From positions 496,001-560,000 of the forward strand of contig NZ_OZ239981.1 of assembly GCF_965196975.1 (NCBI RefSeq): a DNA stretch of 64,000 nt, in the 5' to 3' direction. Source of the DNA: Endozoicomonas sp965196975. GTDB taxonomy: Bacteria; Pseudomonadota; Gammaproteobacteria; Pseudomonadales; Endozoicomonadaceae. The position numbers were made by a program, and so were the translations under genes. Shown one piece after another: positions 46,087 to 54,790 of this stretch. Position 1 is the first letter of the stretch; each line of letters starts with the position of its first letter. A model generated the notes under the pieces. That model was not told the DNA's origin. It saw only the letters and a program-made list of their open reading frames with translations, and did no database searches.

Positions 46087-47211
46087 TTAATGACTAAAGC
46101 AGTGCGACCAGTCTTTCCAGACCGGCTCAAGCCCTTTGGCCCGAATAGCCTCCGCGACTGCTTCCGGGCGACGGTTGTCGTCGATTGCGAACTGCTCCAG
46201 ATCTTCATTGCCCAGAATATTGTCATCCGCATATCCACCAGGATGTGTGCTTGAGTAGGCACTCATGGTAGTGATGCCAAGGGGGAGGACATTATCCCGA
46301 AACTTTTCCGATTCGCGTGTGGATAAGGAGAGCTCCGCTTCAGGTTTGAACAGACGGTAAGCACAAATCAGCTGAACCAGCTGTCGGTCAGAGATAACGG
46401 ACACCGGCTGAAACTCACCTTCACAGGGGCGCAGACGAGGGAAGGAAATTGAGTAGCGAGTTCGCCAGTAGGTCTTCTCCAGGTAATCCAGATGAGCCGC
46501 CACCATGGCAGAGTCGGTCCGCCAGTCTTCCAGGCCAATCAAGGCGCCAACACCAATCTTGTCGATGCCCGCCCGCCCCAGTCTGTCAGCAGTTTCGAGG
46601 CGGTAATTGAAATCCATTTTGCTGCCACGGAGATGGTATTTCTCGTAGGCTGACCGGTGATAAGTTTCCTGGTAAACCAGAACCGCATCCAGGCCTACTT
46701 CCATCAGGGATTCATAATCTTCCTGATCCAGAGGTTGAACCTCAATACTGATGTGGGAGAAGTGTGGCCGCAGGCGTTCAACCACCGATTTGATGTAGCT
46801 GACACCCACCGTTCCCGGGGCTTCTCCGGTAACCAGCAAGATGTGATCAAAGCCCATCTTTTTGATGGCAGCGACTTCCTGATCGAGCTCTTCCATTTTC
46901 AGGGTTTTTCTGCGGATTTTATTACCCAGGCTGAAACCGCAATACGTGCAGATATTGGTGCACTTATTGGAGAGGTAGAGTGGAATATAGAGCTGCAGAG
47001 TATTACCAAACCGTTGCCGGGTCAGATGCATGCTCTTCTGCGCCATGGCTTCCAGGTAAGGCTCTGCAGCAGGGGATATCAGCGCCAGAAACTGCTCATG
47101 GTTCAGTCTGGCACTCTGCAGGGCATTTTCTACATCCACAGCAGTTTTGCTGTGGATGGACATTTTCAGCTCATCCCAATGGATCTGATTAAAACGGTCA
47201 AGAAATGTCAT
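46087..47211 (-). CDS. thiH: 2-iminoacetate synthase
   Basis: 374 residues, standard length. Radical SAM enzyme with the cluster motif CTNICTYCGF (CxxxCxxC). It cleaves tyrosine to dehydroglycine (2-iminoacetate) plus p-cresol, supplying the C2-N unit for the thiazole ring of thiamine. It begins 2 bp after thiG and completes the thiS-thiG-thiH operon. The presence of thiH rather than thiO indicates the tyrosine-dependent route. Confidence 0.96.
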   Translation of the reverse strand: MTFLDRFNQIHWDELKMSIHSKTAVDVENALQSARLNHEQFLALISPAAEPYLEAMAQKSMHLTRQRFGNTLQLYIPLYLSNKCTNICTYCGFSLGNKIRRKTLKMEELDQEVAAIKKMGFDHILLVTGEAPGTVGVSYIKSVVERLRPHFSHISIEVQPLDQEDYESLMEVGLDAVLVYQETYHRSAYEKYHLRGSKMDFNYRLETADRLGRAGIDKIGVGALIGLEDWRTDSAMVAAHLDYLEKTYWRTRYSISFPRLRPCEGEFQPVSVISDRQLVQLICAYRLFKPEAELSLSTRESEKFRDNVLPLGITTMSAYSSTHPGGYADDNILGNEDLEQFAIDDNRRPEAVAEAIRAKGLEPVWKDWSHCFSH

Positions 47212-47213
47212 TC

Positions 47214-47993
47214 CTAAAAGTCGTCCAGAAAGGCCGTTAAAGGGCTGCTGGCCTGAGCCTGCAGAGAGCGTCCGCCAAGACCAGCCTTGTAAGCCCTGCG
47301 ACCGGCAATGACTGCGCCTTTAAAGGCAATAGCCATCTCAACCGGATCACGGGCAACGGCGATGGCGGAATTGACCAGAACGGCATCAGCCCCCATCTCC
47401 ATGGCAAGTGCTGCGTCAGAAGGGCTGCCAATACCCGCATCAATTACCACCGGTACCGAGCTTTGCTCAATAATAATCTGGATAAACTCTTTGGTCTTCA
47501 GGCCCAGGTTACTGCCAATGGGTGAGCCAAGGGGCATGACGGCAGCAACACCCACTTCTTCAAGGCGTTTGCAGAGAACGGGGTCTGCATGAACATAAGG
47601 CATGACGGCAAAACCCATGGCGCTTAATGTTTCACAGGCTTTCAGAGTTTCAATCGGGTCTGGCAGAAGATACTTGGGGTCTGGATGAATTTCGATTTTG
47701 ACGAAATGGGTGCCGAGCGCCTCTCTGGCAAGTTGGGCTGCGTATATCGCTTCATCCGCATTGCGGGCCCCCGAGGTGTTTGGCAACAGGTTCAGGTCGT
47801 GCTTCAGCTGCCGGTCCAAAAGAGGAGCGAGGATGTTATCCTGCTGCTCATTCAGGTCAACCCGCTTGAGCGCCATGGTGACCAGCTCACTGCCAGAGGC
47901 AATGATGGCATCTGTCATTAATTGGCTGTTACTGAACTTTCCCGTTCCGGTAAACAGTCGTGAAGAAAAGGTTTTATCCGCAATTTTCAGCAT
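47214..47993 (-). CDS. thiG: Thiazole synthase
   Basis: 259 residues. TIM-barrel enzyme joining deoxyxylulose phosphate, iminoacetate and ThiS-thiocarboxylate into the thiazole phosphate carboxylate. Visible motifs: FSSRLFTGTGKF, the active-site LLPNTSGARNADEA, VMPLGSPIGSNLGL and VVIDAGIGSPSDAALAMEMGADAVLVNSA. Confidence 0.97.
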   Translation of the reverse strand: MLKIADKTFSSRLFTGTGKFSNSQLMTDAIIASGSELVTMALKRVDLNEQQDNILAPLLDRQLKHDLNLLPNTSGARNADEAIYAAQLAREALGTHFVKIEIHPDPKYLLPDPIETLKACETLSAMGFAVMPYVHADPVLCKRLEEVGVAAVMPLGSPIGSNLGLKTKEFIQIIIEQSSVPVVIDAGIGSPSDAALAMEMGADAVLVNSAIAVARDPVEMAIAFKGAVIAGRRAYKAGLGGRSLQAQASSPLTAFLDDF

Positions 47994-48053
47994 GCCAGCC
48001 TTACGTTCTATAAAGAGCTTCGGTTAATGTCTGGTCCAATCAACAGTAGAGGT

Positions 48054-48254
48054 TTAGCCGCCTGCCGTTGCTTTTATCAGCGTAATGTTGTCCCCGTCAT
48101 TCAGCAGATAGGATCCCCACTGGGATCGGCTGATGATTTTCCTGTTGACCGCAAGGGCTACCCCTTTTTCAAGGTGGTTCAGTTGCTTTAACAGTGCATC
48201 AATACTGAGAGGGGGCTCCACTACCATCGGCTGATTATTTACATTGATCTGCAT
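48054..48254 (-). CDS. thiS: Sulfur carrier protein ThiS
   Basis: 66 residues from ATG 48254. Ubiquitin-like fold ending in the required C-terminal Gly-Gly (TLIKATAGG), which is adenylated and thiocarboxylated by ThiF or MoeB encoded elsewhere. First gene of the operon. I see no TPP riboswitch upstream; a palindromic element abuts the start instead. Confidence 0.95.
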   Translation of the reverse strand: MQINVNNQPMVVEPPLSIDALLKQLNHLEKGVALAVNRKIISRSQWGSYLLNDGDNITLIKATAGG

Positions 48255-48260
48255 GGTTAA

Positions 48261-48419
48261 TACCAATCGAACTTTCTAACTACGCTATTGCGCTGGTGAA
48301 ATGGATGCCAGCCTTGCGTTGGAACTCCTCGCAATAGTCCTGCTATTACTCGTCATTCCGCCTTGTTCTGACGTCCATATCACCATGCTCAGTACGGTAG
48401 TTAAAAAGCACGATTGGTA
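48261..48419. repeat. 159-bp palindromic (MITE-like) element upstream of thiS
   Basis: The ends TACCAATCGAACTTTCTAACTAC (48261-48283) and the complement of 48397-48419 match at 20 of 23 positions. Inner segments (GCTGGTGAAATGGA near 48291 and TCCATATCACCATG near 48374) also pair, so the element can fold along much of its length. No coding. It lies directly in the 5' leader or promoter of thiSGH and 206 bp from pheS. Confidence 0.7.
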
Positions 48420-48624
48420 TAATTTGGCGCCAGTCCTTTTTAAGTTGGCAAGATTCTAAAGAAACAGGGCGGTGTTTGACAAATGATCTGGGGCAGGTTT
48501 GAAGTGTAAAAAACAAATAGTTGTCATCTTATTAATTATTGGCGGATACAGCCCTATCCAAGGCAGGGTTCAGCCGTTAGAATTGAGCGTTTCTTTTCTG
48601 TAGCTCATCTGTTTTGGAAACCCC

Positions 48625-49653
48625 ATGGAGAATCTGGATAACACGCTTGATAAGCTGGTGGCCAGCGCACTCAGTGCCGTTGAAGCCGTTGCTGACGCCT
48701 CAGGTCTGGACGAGATCCGCGTCCAGTTCCTTGGTAAGAAAGGCGAGCTGACCTCTTTGCTCAAGGCCCTTGGCCAGCTCTCCCCTGAAGAGCGACCAAA
48801 AGCGGGTGGGCTGATAAACAAGGGTAAGCAGCAGGTTCAGGACGCGATCAACCAAAAGAAAGCGTTGCTGGATCAGCAGACCCTGGATGCCAAGCTGGCC
48901 AGTGAGGCCATTGATGTATCCCTGACCGGACGTGGCCAGGAACTTGGCACCATTCACCCGATCACCCGCACCATGGAACGGATTACCGACTATTTCGGAC
49001 GTATCGGTTTTACCGTGGAGCAGGGACCTGAAATCGAAGATGACTACCACAACTTCGAAGCCCTGAATATTCCTGGTCACCATCCGGCCCGTGCCATGCA
49101 CGACACCTTCTATTTCGACGATACCACCGTACTGAGAACCCATACTTCACCGGTTCAGGTCCGTACCATGGAGCGTTTCGTCAAAAATAATGAAAACCCG
49201 CCCATTGCCATTGTCTGCCCGGGTAAGGTTTATCGCTGCGATTCTGATCAGACTCACAGCCCGATGTTCCATCAGGTGGAAGGTCTGTACGTTGCCGAGA
49301 AAGTGAGCTTTGCGGATCTGAAGAGCGTTCTGATTGACTTCCTGAGAGTCTTTTTTGAGCGGGATGACCTGCAGGTTCGTTTCCGCCCATCCTACTTCCC
49401 GTTCACAGAGCCTTCTGCCGAGGTGGATATTGAGTGGGGCCGTAATGAGGATGGCTCAATCAAATGGCTGGAAGTACTTGGTTGCGGCATGGTGCACCCT
49501 GAAGTATTCCGCTACTCCGGTATTGATCCTGAGAAGTACACCGGTTTTGCCTTTGGTATGGGGGTTGAGCGTTTTGCCATGCTGCGTTATGGCGTCAATG
49601 ACCTGCGCCAGTTCTTTGAGAACGATTTGCGCTTCCTGGATCAGTTCCGTTGA
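48625..49653 (+). CDS. pheS: Phenylalanine-tRNA ligase alpha subunit
   Basis: 342 residues. N-terminal coiled-coil arm (DNTLDKLVASALSAVEAV) followed by the class II core: motif 2 around the Pro-Phe segment FRPSYFPFTEPSAEVD, and motif 3 GFAFGMGVERFAMLRYG. With PheT it charges tRNA-Phe as an alpha2beta2 tetramer. Start at ATG 48625 after GGAAA. Confidence 0.98.
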   Translation: MENLDNTLDKLVASALSAVEAVADASGLDEIRVQFLGKKGELTSLLKALGQLSPEERPKAGGLINKGKQQVQDAINQKKALLDQQTLDAKLASEAIDVSLTGRGQELGTIHPITRTMERITDYFGRIGFTVEQGPEIEDDYHNFEALNIPGHHPARAMHDTFYFDDTTVLRTHTSPVQVRTMERFVKNNENPPIAIVCPGKVYRCDSDQTHSPMFHQVEGLYVAEKVSFADLKSVLIDFLRVFFERDDLQVRFRPSYFPFTEPSAEVDIEWGRNEDGSIKWLEVLGCGMVHPEVFRYSGIDPEKYTGFAFGMGVERFAMLRYGVNDLRQFFENDLRFLDQFR

Positions 49654-49715
49654 GAGCTGGAGAGAAGTCATTTTCAAACGTTTAAGAACGGTTTAAGCAG
49701 GATTGAGTAAATAAC

Positions 49716-52094
49716 ATGAAATTCAGTGAAAAGTGGTTGCGGCAGTGGGTCAATATTGAGGTTGATACCCAGGAACTGGTGGACAAAATCACCATGGCCG
49801 GGCTGGAAGTTGATGATGTTGAAGCGGTTGCCGGTGAGTTTACCGGGGTCATCATTGGTGAAATTGTTGCCTGTGAGCAGCATCCGGACGCCGACAAGCT
49901 GCGTGTGACTCAGGTCAGTACTGGCAGTGAGTCTTTCCAAGTGGTGTGTGGTGCCCCGAATGCCCGTGTTGGTATCAAAGTTCCCTTTGCCACTGTTGGA
50001 GCCGTATTACCCGGCAACTTCAAAATCAAAAAGGCAAAACTGCGCGGTGTTGAGTCATTCGGCATGCTATGTGCCGAAGAAGAGCTTGGTATGGCCGAGT
50101 CTTCCGATGGTTTGATGGAACTGCCTCTGGATGCGACCGTTGGTCAGGATATCCGCGAATACCTGTCTCTGGACGACAAAATTATTGATGTGGATCTGAC
50201 GCCTAACCGTGGCGACTGTCTGAGCATTGCCGGTCTGGCTCGTGAAGTCAGCGCAAACTTTCTGGCGGATGTGACTGAGGAACAGGTCGCTGAAGTGGCG
50301 CCTGCCATTGATGATACCTTCATGGTTAACATCGACGCTCCTCAGGGCTGTCCTCGCTATGTTGGACGGGTTATTCGCAACGTAGACGTTTCCCGTTCTG
50401 CGCCATTGTGGCTGACCGAACGTCTGCGTCGTTCCGGTATTCGTTCCATTGACCCTGTCGTGGATGTGACCAACTACGTCATGCTGGAACTGGGTCAGCC
50501 TATGCACGGCTTTGATCTGGATACACTCTCCGGCAGCATTCATGTCCGTATGGCTAAGGCTGAAGAGAAGCTGACCCTACTGGATGGTCAAGAAGTGACG
50601 CTGAACGACAACACTCTCGTGATTGCTGATGAGCAGAAGGCTCTGGCGATTGCGGGTGTTATGGGAGGAGAAGGTTCCGGAGTCAGCGAGAAGACTCGTA
50701 ACATCTTCCTGGAAAGCGCGTTCTTCGATCCTATTACCATTGCTGGTAAGGCTCGTTCTTACGGATTGCATACGGACTCTTCTCACCGCTTTGAGCGTGG
50801 AGTGGATTTCCAGTTACAGAAAAAGGCCGTTGAGCGCGCAACTGCCCTGATTGTTGACATTTGTGGCGGTGAGCCAGGTCCGGTCGCGGAAGTGGCCAGC
50901 GAAGCGCATCTACCTGCGCTGCGTGAAGTGACACTGCGTTCTGAAAAAGTGACTTCACTGCTGGGTATGGCCATTGAAAACAGCCATATTGAAGCTCTGC
51001 TCTCTCGTCTGGGGCTGGGTCTGGCCGTTGATGGTGATGGTCGCTGGAAGGTGTCTGTTCCCAGCTGGCGCTTTGATATTTCCATCGAAGAAGACCTGGT
51101 GGAAGAGCTTGGCCGAATTTATGGCTATAACAACCTGCCTGAAAGCACACCAACGGCTTTGTTAAAGATGAAGCAGGTGGACGAATCCCAGGTTCAGGAG
51201 TCAGACATTCGTCGTGCACTGACGGCCCGTGGTTATCAGGAAGCGGTATGCTTCAGCTTTATTGCTCCGGAGCTTCACAAGCTGTTTGACCCCCAGCATG
51301 AGCCAGTTGCTCTGTCCAACCCGATCGCCAGCGACCTGTCCGTCATGCGTACAACGTTGCTGCCAGGTCTGGTTAAAACTGCCGGCTACAACCTGAATCG
51401 TCAGCAGAGCCGTGTTCGTCTGTTTGAAACCGGCCTGACCTTTGTGAAAGAGGGTGATGAGCTTAAGCAGGAGCCAATGCTGGCTGCACTGATTACTGGC
51501 AGTCGTCATCCGGAGAGCTGGCAGGGTAAGGCCGAGGCGGTTGACTTTTTTGATCTGAAAGGCGATTTCGAAGCGGTCTTTGAACTGGGTCAAGCTGGTA
51601 ATGAATTTGTTTTCCGCAAGGGTGAGCATGCTGCTATGCATCCAGGCCAGTGTGCCGAGATTGTTCGTGATGGTAATGTGATTGGTCATATGGGTGCACT
51701 GCATCCATCTCTGGCAAAGACCATGGATATGCCTGCTGCGGCTTACCTGGTTGAGCTCAGCCTGAAAGCGGTGACTGAAGGTAAGGTTACCCGTTTTGCT
51801 GCTCTGTCGAAGTACCCTGAAGTTCGCCGTGATCTGGCACTGGTGGTGAACACCTCCATTGCCGCAGGTGATATTGAGCGTGCCATTGAAAGTGAAGCCG
51901 GTGAACTGCTGCGCCGGGTCAATACTTTTGATGTTTATGCCGGTCAGGGTATTGAAGAAGGCTGCAAGAGTCTTGCGATGGGCTTGACCTTACAGCATCC
52001 TTCCCGCACTCTAAAGGATGACGAGGTTAACGAGCTGGTTGATCGTGTTGTTACTCGATTGAAACAGGAATTCAACGCCAGCCTGCGTCAGTAA
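49716..52094 (+). CDS. pheT: Phenylalanine-tRNA ligase beta subunit
   Basis: 792 residues. N-terminal tRNA-binding OB-fold (about 40-150), B3/B4 editing domain (about 210-400), B5 domain, class-II-like catalytic homology region, and a C-terminal anticodon-binding FDX-ACB domain (about 700-792). Located 62 bp after pheS. Length and domain order are normal. Confidence 0.98.
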   Translation: MKFSEKWLRQWVNIEVDTQELVDKITMAGLEVDDVEAVAGEFTGVIIGEIVACEQHPDADKLRVTQVSTGSESFQVVCGAPNARVGIKVPFATVGAVLPGNFKIKKAKLRGVESFGMLCAEEELGMAESSDGLMELPLDATVGQDIREYLSLDDKIIDVDLTPNRGDCLSIAGLAREVSANFLADVTEEQVAEVAPAIDDTFMVNIDAPQGCPRYVGRVIRNVDVSRSAPLWLTERLRRSGIRSIDPVVDVTNYVMLELGQPMHGFDLDTLSGSIHVRMAKAEEKLTLLDGQEVTLNDNTLVIADEQKALAIAGVMGGEGSGVSEKTRNIFLESAFFDPITIAGKARSYGLHTDSSHRFERGVDFQLQKKAVERATALIVDICGGEPGPVAEVASEAHLPALREVTLRSEKVTSLLGMAIENSHIEALLSRLGLGLAVDGDGRWKVSVPSWRFDISIEEDLVEELGRIYGYNNLPESTPTALLKMKQVDESQVQESDIRRALTARGYQEAVCFSFIAPELHKLFDPQHEPVALSNPIASDLSVMRTTLLPGLVKTAGYNLNRQQSRVRLFETGLTFVKEGDELKQEPMLAALITGSRHPESWQGKAEAVDFFDLKGDFEAVFELGQAGNEFVFRKGEHAAMHPGQCAEIVRDGNVIGHMGALHPSLAKTMDMPAAAYLVELSLKAVTEGKVTRFAALSKYPEVRRDLALVVNTSIAAGDIERAIESEAGELLRRVNTFDVYAGQGIEEGCKSLAMGLTLQHPSRTLKDDEVNELVDRVVTRLKQEFNASLRQ

Positions 52095-52129
52095 ACGCCA
52101 GTCAATGGCCTTAGAGTGAATAATAAGAT

Positions 52130-52184
52130 CATGGTAATAGCCTGTTATCTTTCTTTCAGGAAACCCGATACAGCTATTACCATG
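52130..52184. repeat. Inverted repeat between pheT and ihfA
   Basis: CATGGTAATAGC at 52130-52141 and its exact complement at 52173-52184, separated by 31 bp. It sits in the 116-bp pheT-ihfA gap and may act as an attenuator or terminator, or as a control site for ihfA. Confidence 0.5.
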
Positions 52185-52210
52185 GGAAAAACAAAAAAGG
52201 GGATTGGTTC

Positions 52211-52522
52211 ATGGGAGCCCTGACGAAAGCCGACATGGCCGAGCGACTGAATGAAGAGCTTGGTCTTAACAAACGCGAAGCCAAAGAGATGGTCGAGCTG
52301 TTTTTTGAGGAAATTCGCCAGTCTCTCGAAAAAAATCAATCGGTGAAACTGTCCGGTTTTGGTAACTTTGATTTGCGCGATAAAAGTCAAAGACCTGGCC
52401 GGAACCCTAAAACGGGAGAGGAAATCCCGATCACCCCACGTCGTGTGGTGACCTTCAAACCCGGTCAGAAACTCAAGGCGAGAGTGGAAACCTATGCAGG
52501 ACATGGAACTCAGGACGAGTGA
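52211..52522 (+). CDS. ihfA: Integration host factor alpha subunit
   Basis: 103 residues. HU/IHF fold: ALTKADMAERLNEELGLNKREAKE, SGFGNFDLRDKSQRPGRNPKTGEEI with the DNA-intercalating Pro arm, and ITPRRVVTFKPGQKLK. It pairs with IhfB to bend DNA. It follows pheT as in other gammaproteobacteria and overlaps the next gene by 29 bp. Confidence 0.97.
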   Translation: MGALTKADMAERLNEELGLNKREAKEMVELFFEEIRQSLEKNQSVKLSGFGNFDLRDKSQRPGRNPKTGEEIPITPRRVVTFKPGQKLKARVETYAGHGTQDE

Positions 52523-52847
52523 TCTGCCAGCGATCCCTGGCAAACGCTACTTTACCATTGGCGAAGTCAGTGAGCTCTGTTTTGTAAAGTCTCATGTGCT
52601 GCGCTATTGGGAGCAGGAATTTCCCCAACTGTCACCCGTTCGTCGAGGTAACAGGCGCTATTACCGACATGAAGACGTACATCTTGTCCGACAGATTCGC
52701 AGCCTTTTGTACGACCAGCGTTTTACGATTGATGGCGCGCGGACGCAGCTAAAGCGTAATGCTGTCAAGCGGCAGACGTTTGATTATCGTACTGAGATAG
52801 CGCAGACAATCTCTGAATTAGAAGAGGTTGTTGATATTTTGTCCTGA
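52494..52847 (+). CDS. MerR-family regulator of the ihfA operon
   Basis: 117 residues from ATG 52494, inside the end of ihfA. Winged-helix MerR domain: YFTIGEVSELCFVKSHVLRYWEQEFPQL and GNRRYYRHEDVHLVRQI. No cysteine metal-binding set, so it is probably not a metal sensor. This gene regularly follows ihfA in gammaproteobacteria; its targets are unknown. Confidence 0.92.
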   Translation: MQDMELRTSDLPAIPGKRYFTIGEVSELCFVKSHVLRYWEQEFPQLSPVRRGNRRYYRHEDVHLVRQIRSLLYDQRFTIDGARTQLKRNAVKRQTFDYRTEIAQTISELEEVVDILS

Positions 52848-53071
52848 GTTAATTTTTCTATGCCTCCATAGTTGTATTTTTACAGAGTATCAATGATTTT
52901 GCCGTTAGTTGATATGGCAAATGACCATACCCTTCAAACTTTATCCTGAAGCCTGTAAATAGGTTGCATTACGGCTGTAAATTTTCCACAAGTCTTTTGG
53001 ATTCTGGTGTTTTAATTTTGAAATCCAACACTCGATCAGACCATATCTGCTTTTAAAATCATAAAATGATG

Positions 53072-54670
53072 GTAACTATTCAGCACCCAGCAAAGGCGTA
53101 TTGTTGTAATTTCGAACCGCTTTAAGAAGCGCCTGAAATATGTTCAACCCCTGCTTTTTAGCAGATGATAAATAGCTTCGGATTCGGGTAAACATGGTAC
53201 CTCCGTCTTCGCTTCTGAAGCAGCCTGAGATCTTCTGCTTAAGTTTGGCCATCCTGGCATCACGTTCACTGCCATTGTTATCGAAGGGAATTGAAAAGTC
53301 CGACATGAAGCGCAACGTTTCAACCTTAAACTCAATAAGCCTTTTGAACAGGTTGTAGGCCTTGGTATTCCTGACCTTCTTACGTCCAAGCACCTGTCGT
53401 TGTTTTTCCATATAAGCGGTTTCCTTCGTGAGAGCCCTTTGAAGGATTTGGTCGTATATCGTCTCAATGCGAAGCTGTATTGCACCAGGCATTTGAGTCA
53501 GACCGGCTGCTTTGTATTTCTTGCAGAAGTGCCAGGAGAGCGTAAGCAATTTCATCAGCCGCAGAGCCAGCTTATTCGCATCCCTATCGACAACTCCCTG
53601 AAGCTCTCTCAGATGATGGGCATTACAAAGCACATGCACTGCCGCATAGGCAAAGTAGGACTTCCAATGATCGTGAACCAGAATGCCTGCAAAAGTCAGC
53701 AGGATGCCCATTGCATCCATTGCTTCACAACCTCGCCTTTCTGAGAGGTAGTAAAGCGTCCATTGGTCATCTCGCATAATGTGTAACCACCACAGTGAAC
53801 CGTCAACCCGCATGCCAGTTTCATCCGCTCCTGCAACCGGACTTTCTTGTAAAGCATCGCGGATACTCTGCTCAGTAGAGGCCAGGTTCTCATGGGTATA
53901 GGCAACAAAATTGGCAACAGAGCCTGCGCTGACACTCATGCAATAAATAGTATTGAAATACTCAGACACCCGGTGATATGGGATGAAGTGATACTGGTTT
54001 AAATGAACAGCCATTGCCTGAGTCACTTCTCCGTATTGAGCAGCGGCTTTCACTCCTTGGGGAAACTCAGCGGTGTTCCGTTTACCACAAGGACATACTT
54101 TAACGTCTGCCCAGTACGCGGTAACTTCAAATTCTCCGGGTCTACCTGGATCAAAAACCTGTCGCTCAATGTATTTGGTGGGTTTAATATCGATAAGCGA
54201 AGACTGGCAACAGCAACATTTTTCAACCTTCAGATGCCTGACATAATCGGGTAAGGCGACACGTCTCAAACAAGAGCCTTGATGACCTTTCTGGCCACCT
54301 GGTTTATTGCCTGAAGATGGTCTAAGGCTTTTGGGGTTCGGTGTTTCCTGTGAGGAGCAGGGGGCTTCTTTGGAAGATGTATCACCTTTATCACTCCCTT
54401 TTTTACTGGGCTTTTGATAACCATCTGACGATGGTGGCTTACTACTGTTTTGACTGTTTTTATTAACCCTTTCTTCCAGTTCGCTGCAACGTTCCCGTAA
54501 AAGCGCATTCTCGGTCCGAAGCTCTTCATTCTCTTTAAGGAGAGCTTCGGTAAACGGAGTAGCTGGGAAGTCTGGTTCCATACTGGAGATTTGTTAGAAA
54601 AATTGAGTATAAGATGATGGTCGAAAAATCAGAAAATTCCAGATTTATATGAAGGGTGCTGAATAGTTAC
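53072..54670 (-). mobile_element. IS66-family element, copy 2 (1599 bp)
   Basis: Same 17-bp perfect terminal inverted repeats and length as copy 1. The flanking 8-bp direct repeats are AAATGATG at 53064-53071 and 54671-54678. It lies between merR and the PstS-like gene, 120 bp before the latter's start. Confidence 0.96.
53076..54581 (-). CDS. IS66-family transposase
   Basis: 501 residues, the same as the copy at 17688-19193 except Thr in place of Ala in FNTIYC. Intact zinc-finger and DDE residues. Confidence 0.96.
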   Translation of the reverse strand: MEPDFPATPFTEALLKENEELRTENALLRERCSELEERVNKNSQNSSKPPSSDGYQKPSKKGSDKGDTSSKEAPCSSQETPNPKSLRPSSGNKPGGQKGHQGSCLRRVALPDYVRHLKVEKCCCCQSSLIDIKPTKYIERQVFDPGRPGEFEVTAYWADVKVCPCGKRNTAEFPQGVKAAAQYGEVTQAMAVHLNQYHFIPYHRVSEYFNTIYCMSVSAGSVANFVAYTHENLASTEQSIRDALQESPVAGADETGMRVDGSLWWLHIMRDDQWTLYYLSERRGCEAMDAMGILLTFAGILVHDHWKSYFAYAAVHVLCNAHHLRELQGVVDRDANKLALRLMKLLTLSWHFCKKYKAAGLTQMPGAIQLRIETIYDQILQRALTKETAYMEKQRQVLGRKKVRNTKAYNLFKRLIEFKVETLRFMSDFSIPFDNNGSERDARMAKLKQKISGCFRSEDGGTMFTRIRSYLSSAKKQGLNIFQALLKAVRNYNNTPLLGAE

Positions 54671-54790
54671 AAATGATGAAAGCCGGATTTCTTTCTCTGT
54701 TTGACGGAGAGGCATTTCAGCACAATCGCGTTTTGTAACTTTTCTGTCACAACAATAATTTAGTCTTTCCCCTAACAGTTGGGGGTGATA

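Noticed and set aside
48255..48624. TPP riboswitch upstream of thiS or pheST leader-peptide attenuator
   Set aside because: No TPP consensus helices and no Phe-rich leader peptide could be found; only the palindromic element is present.
52848..53071. tRNA gene after the ihfA-merR pair, as seen in some gammaproteobacteria
   Set aside because: No cloverleaf or TTCRA-type T-loop is visible in the gap before the IS66 element.
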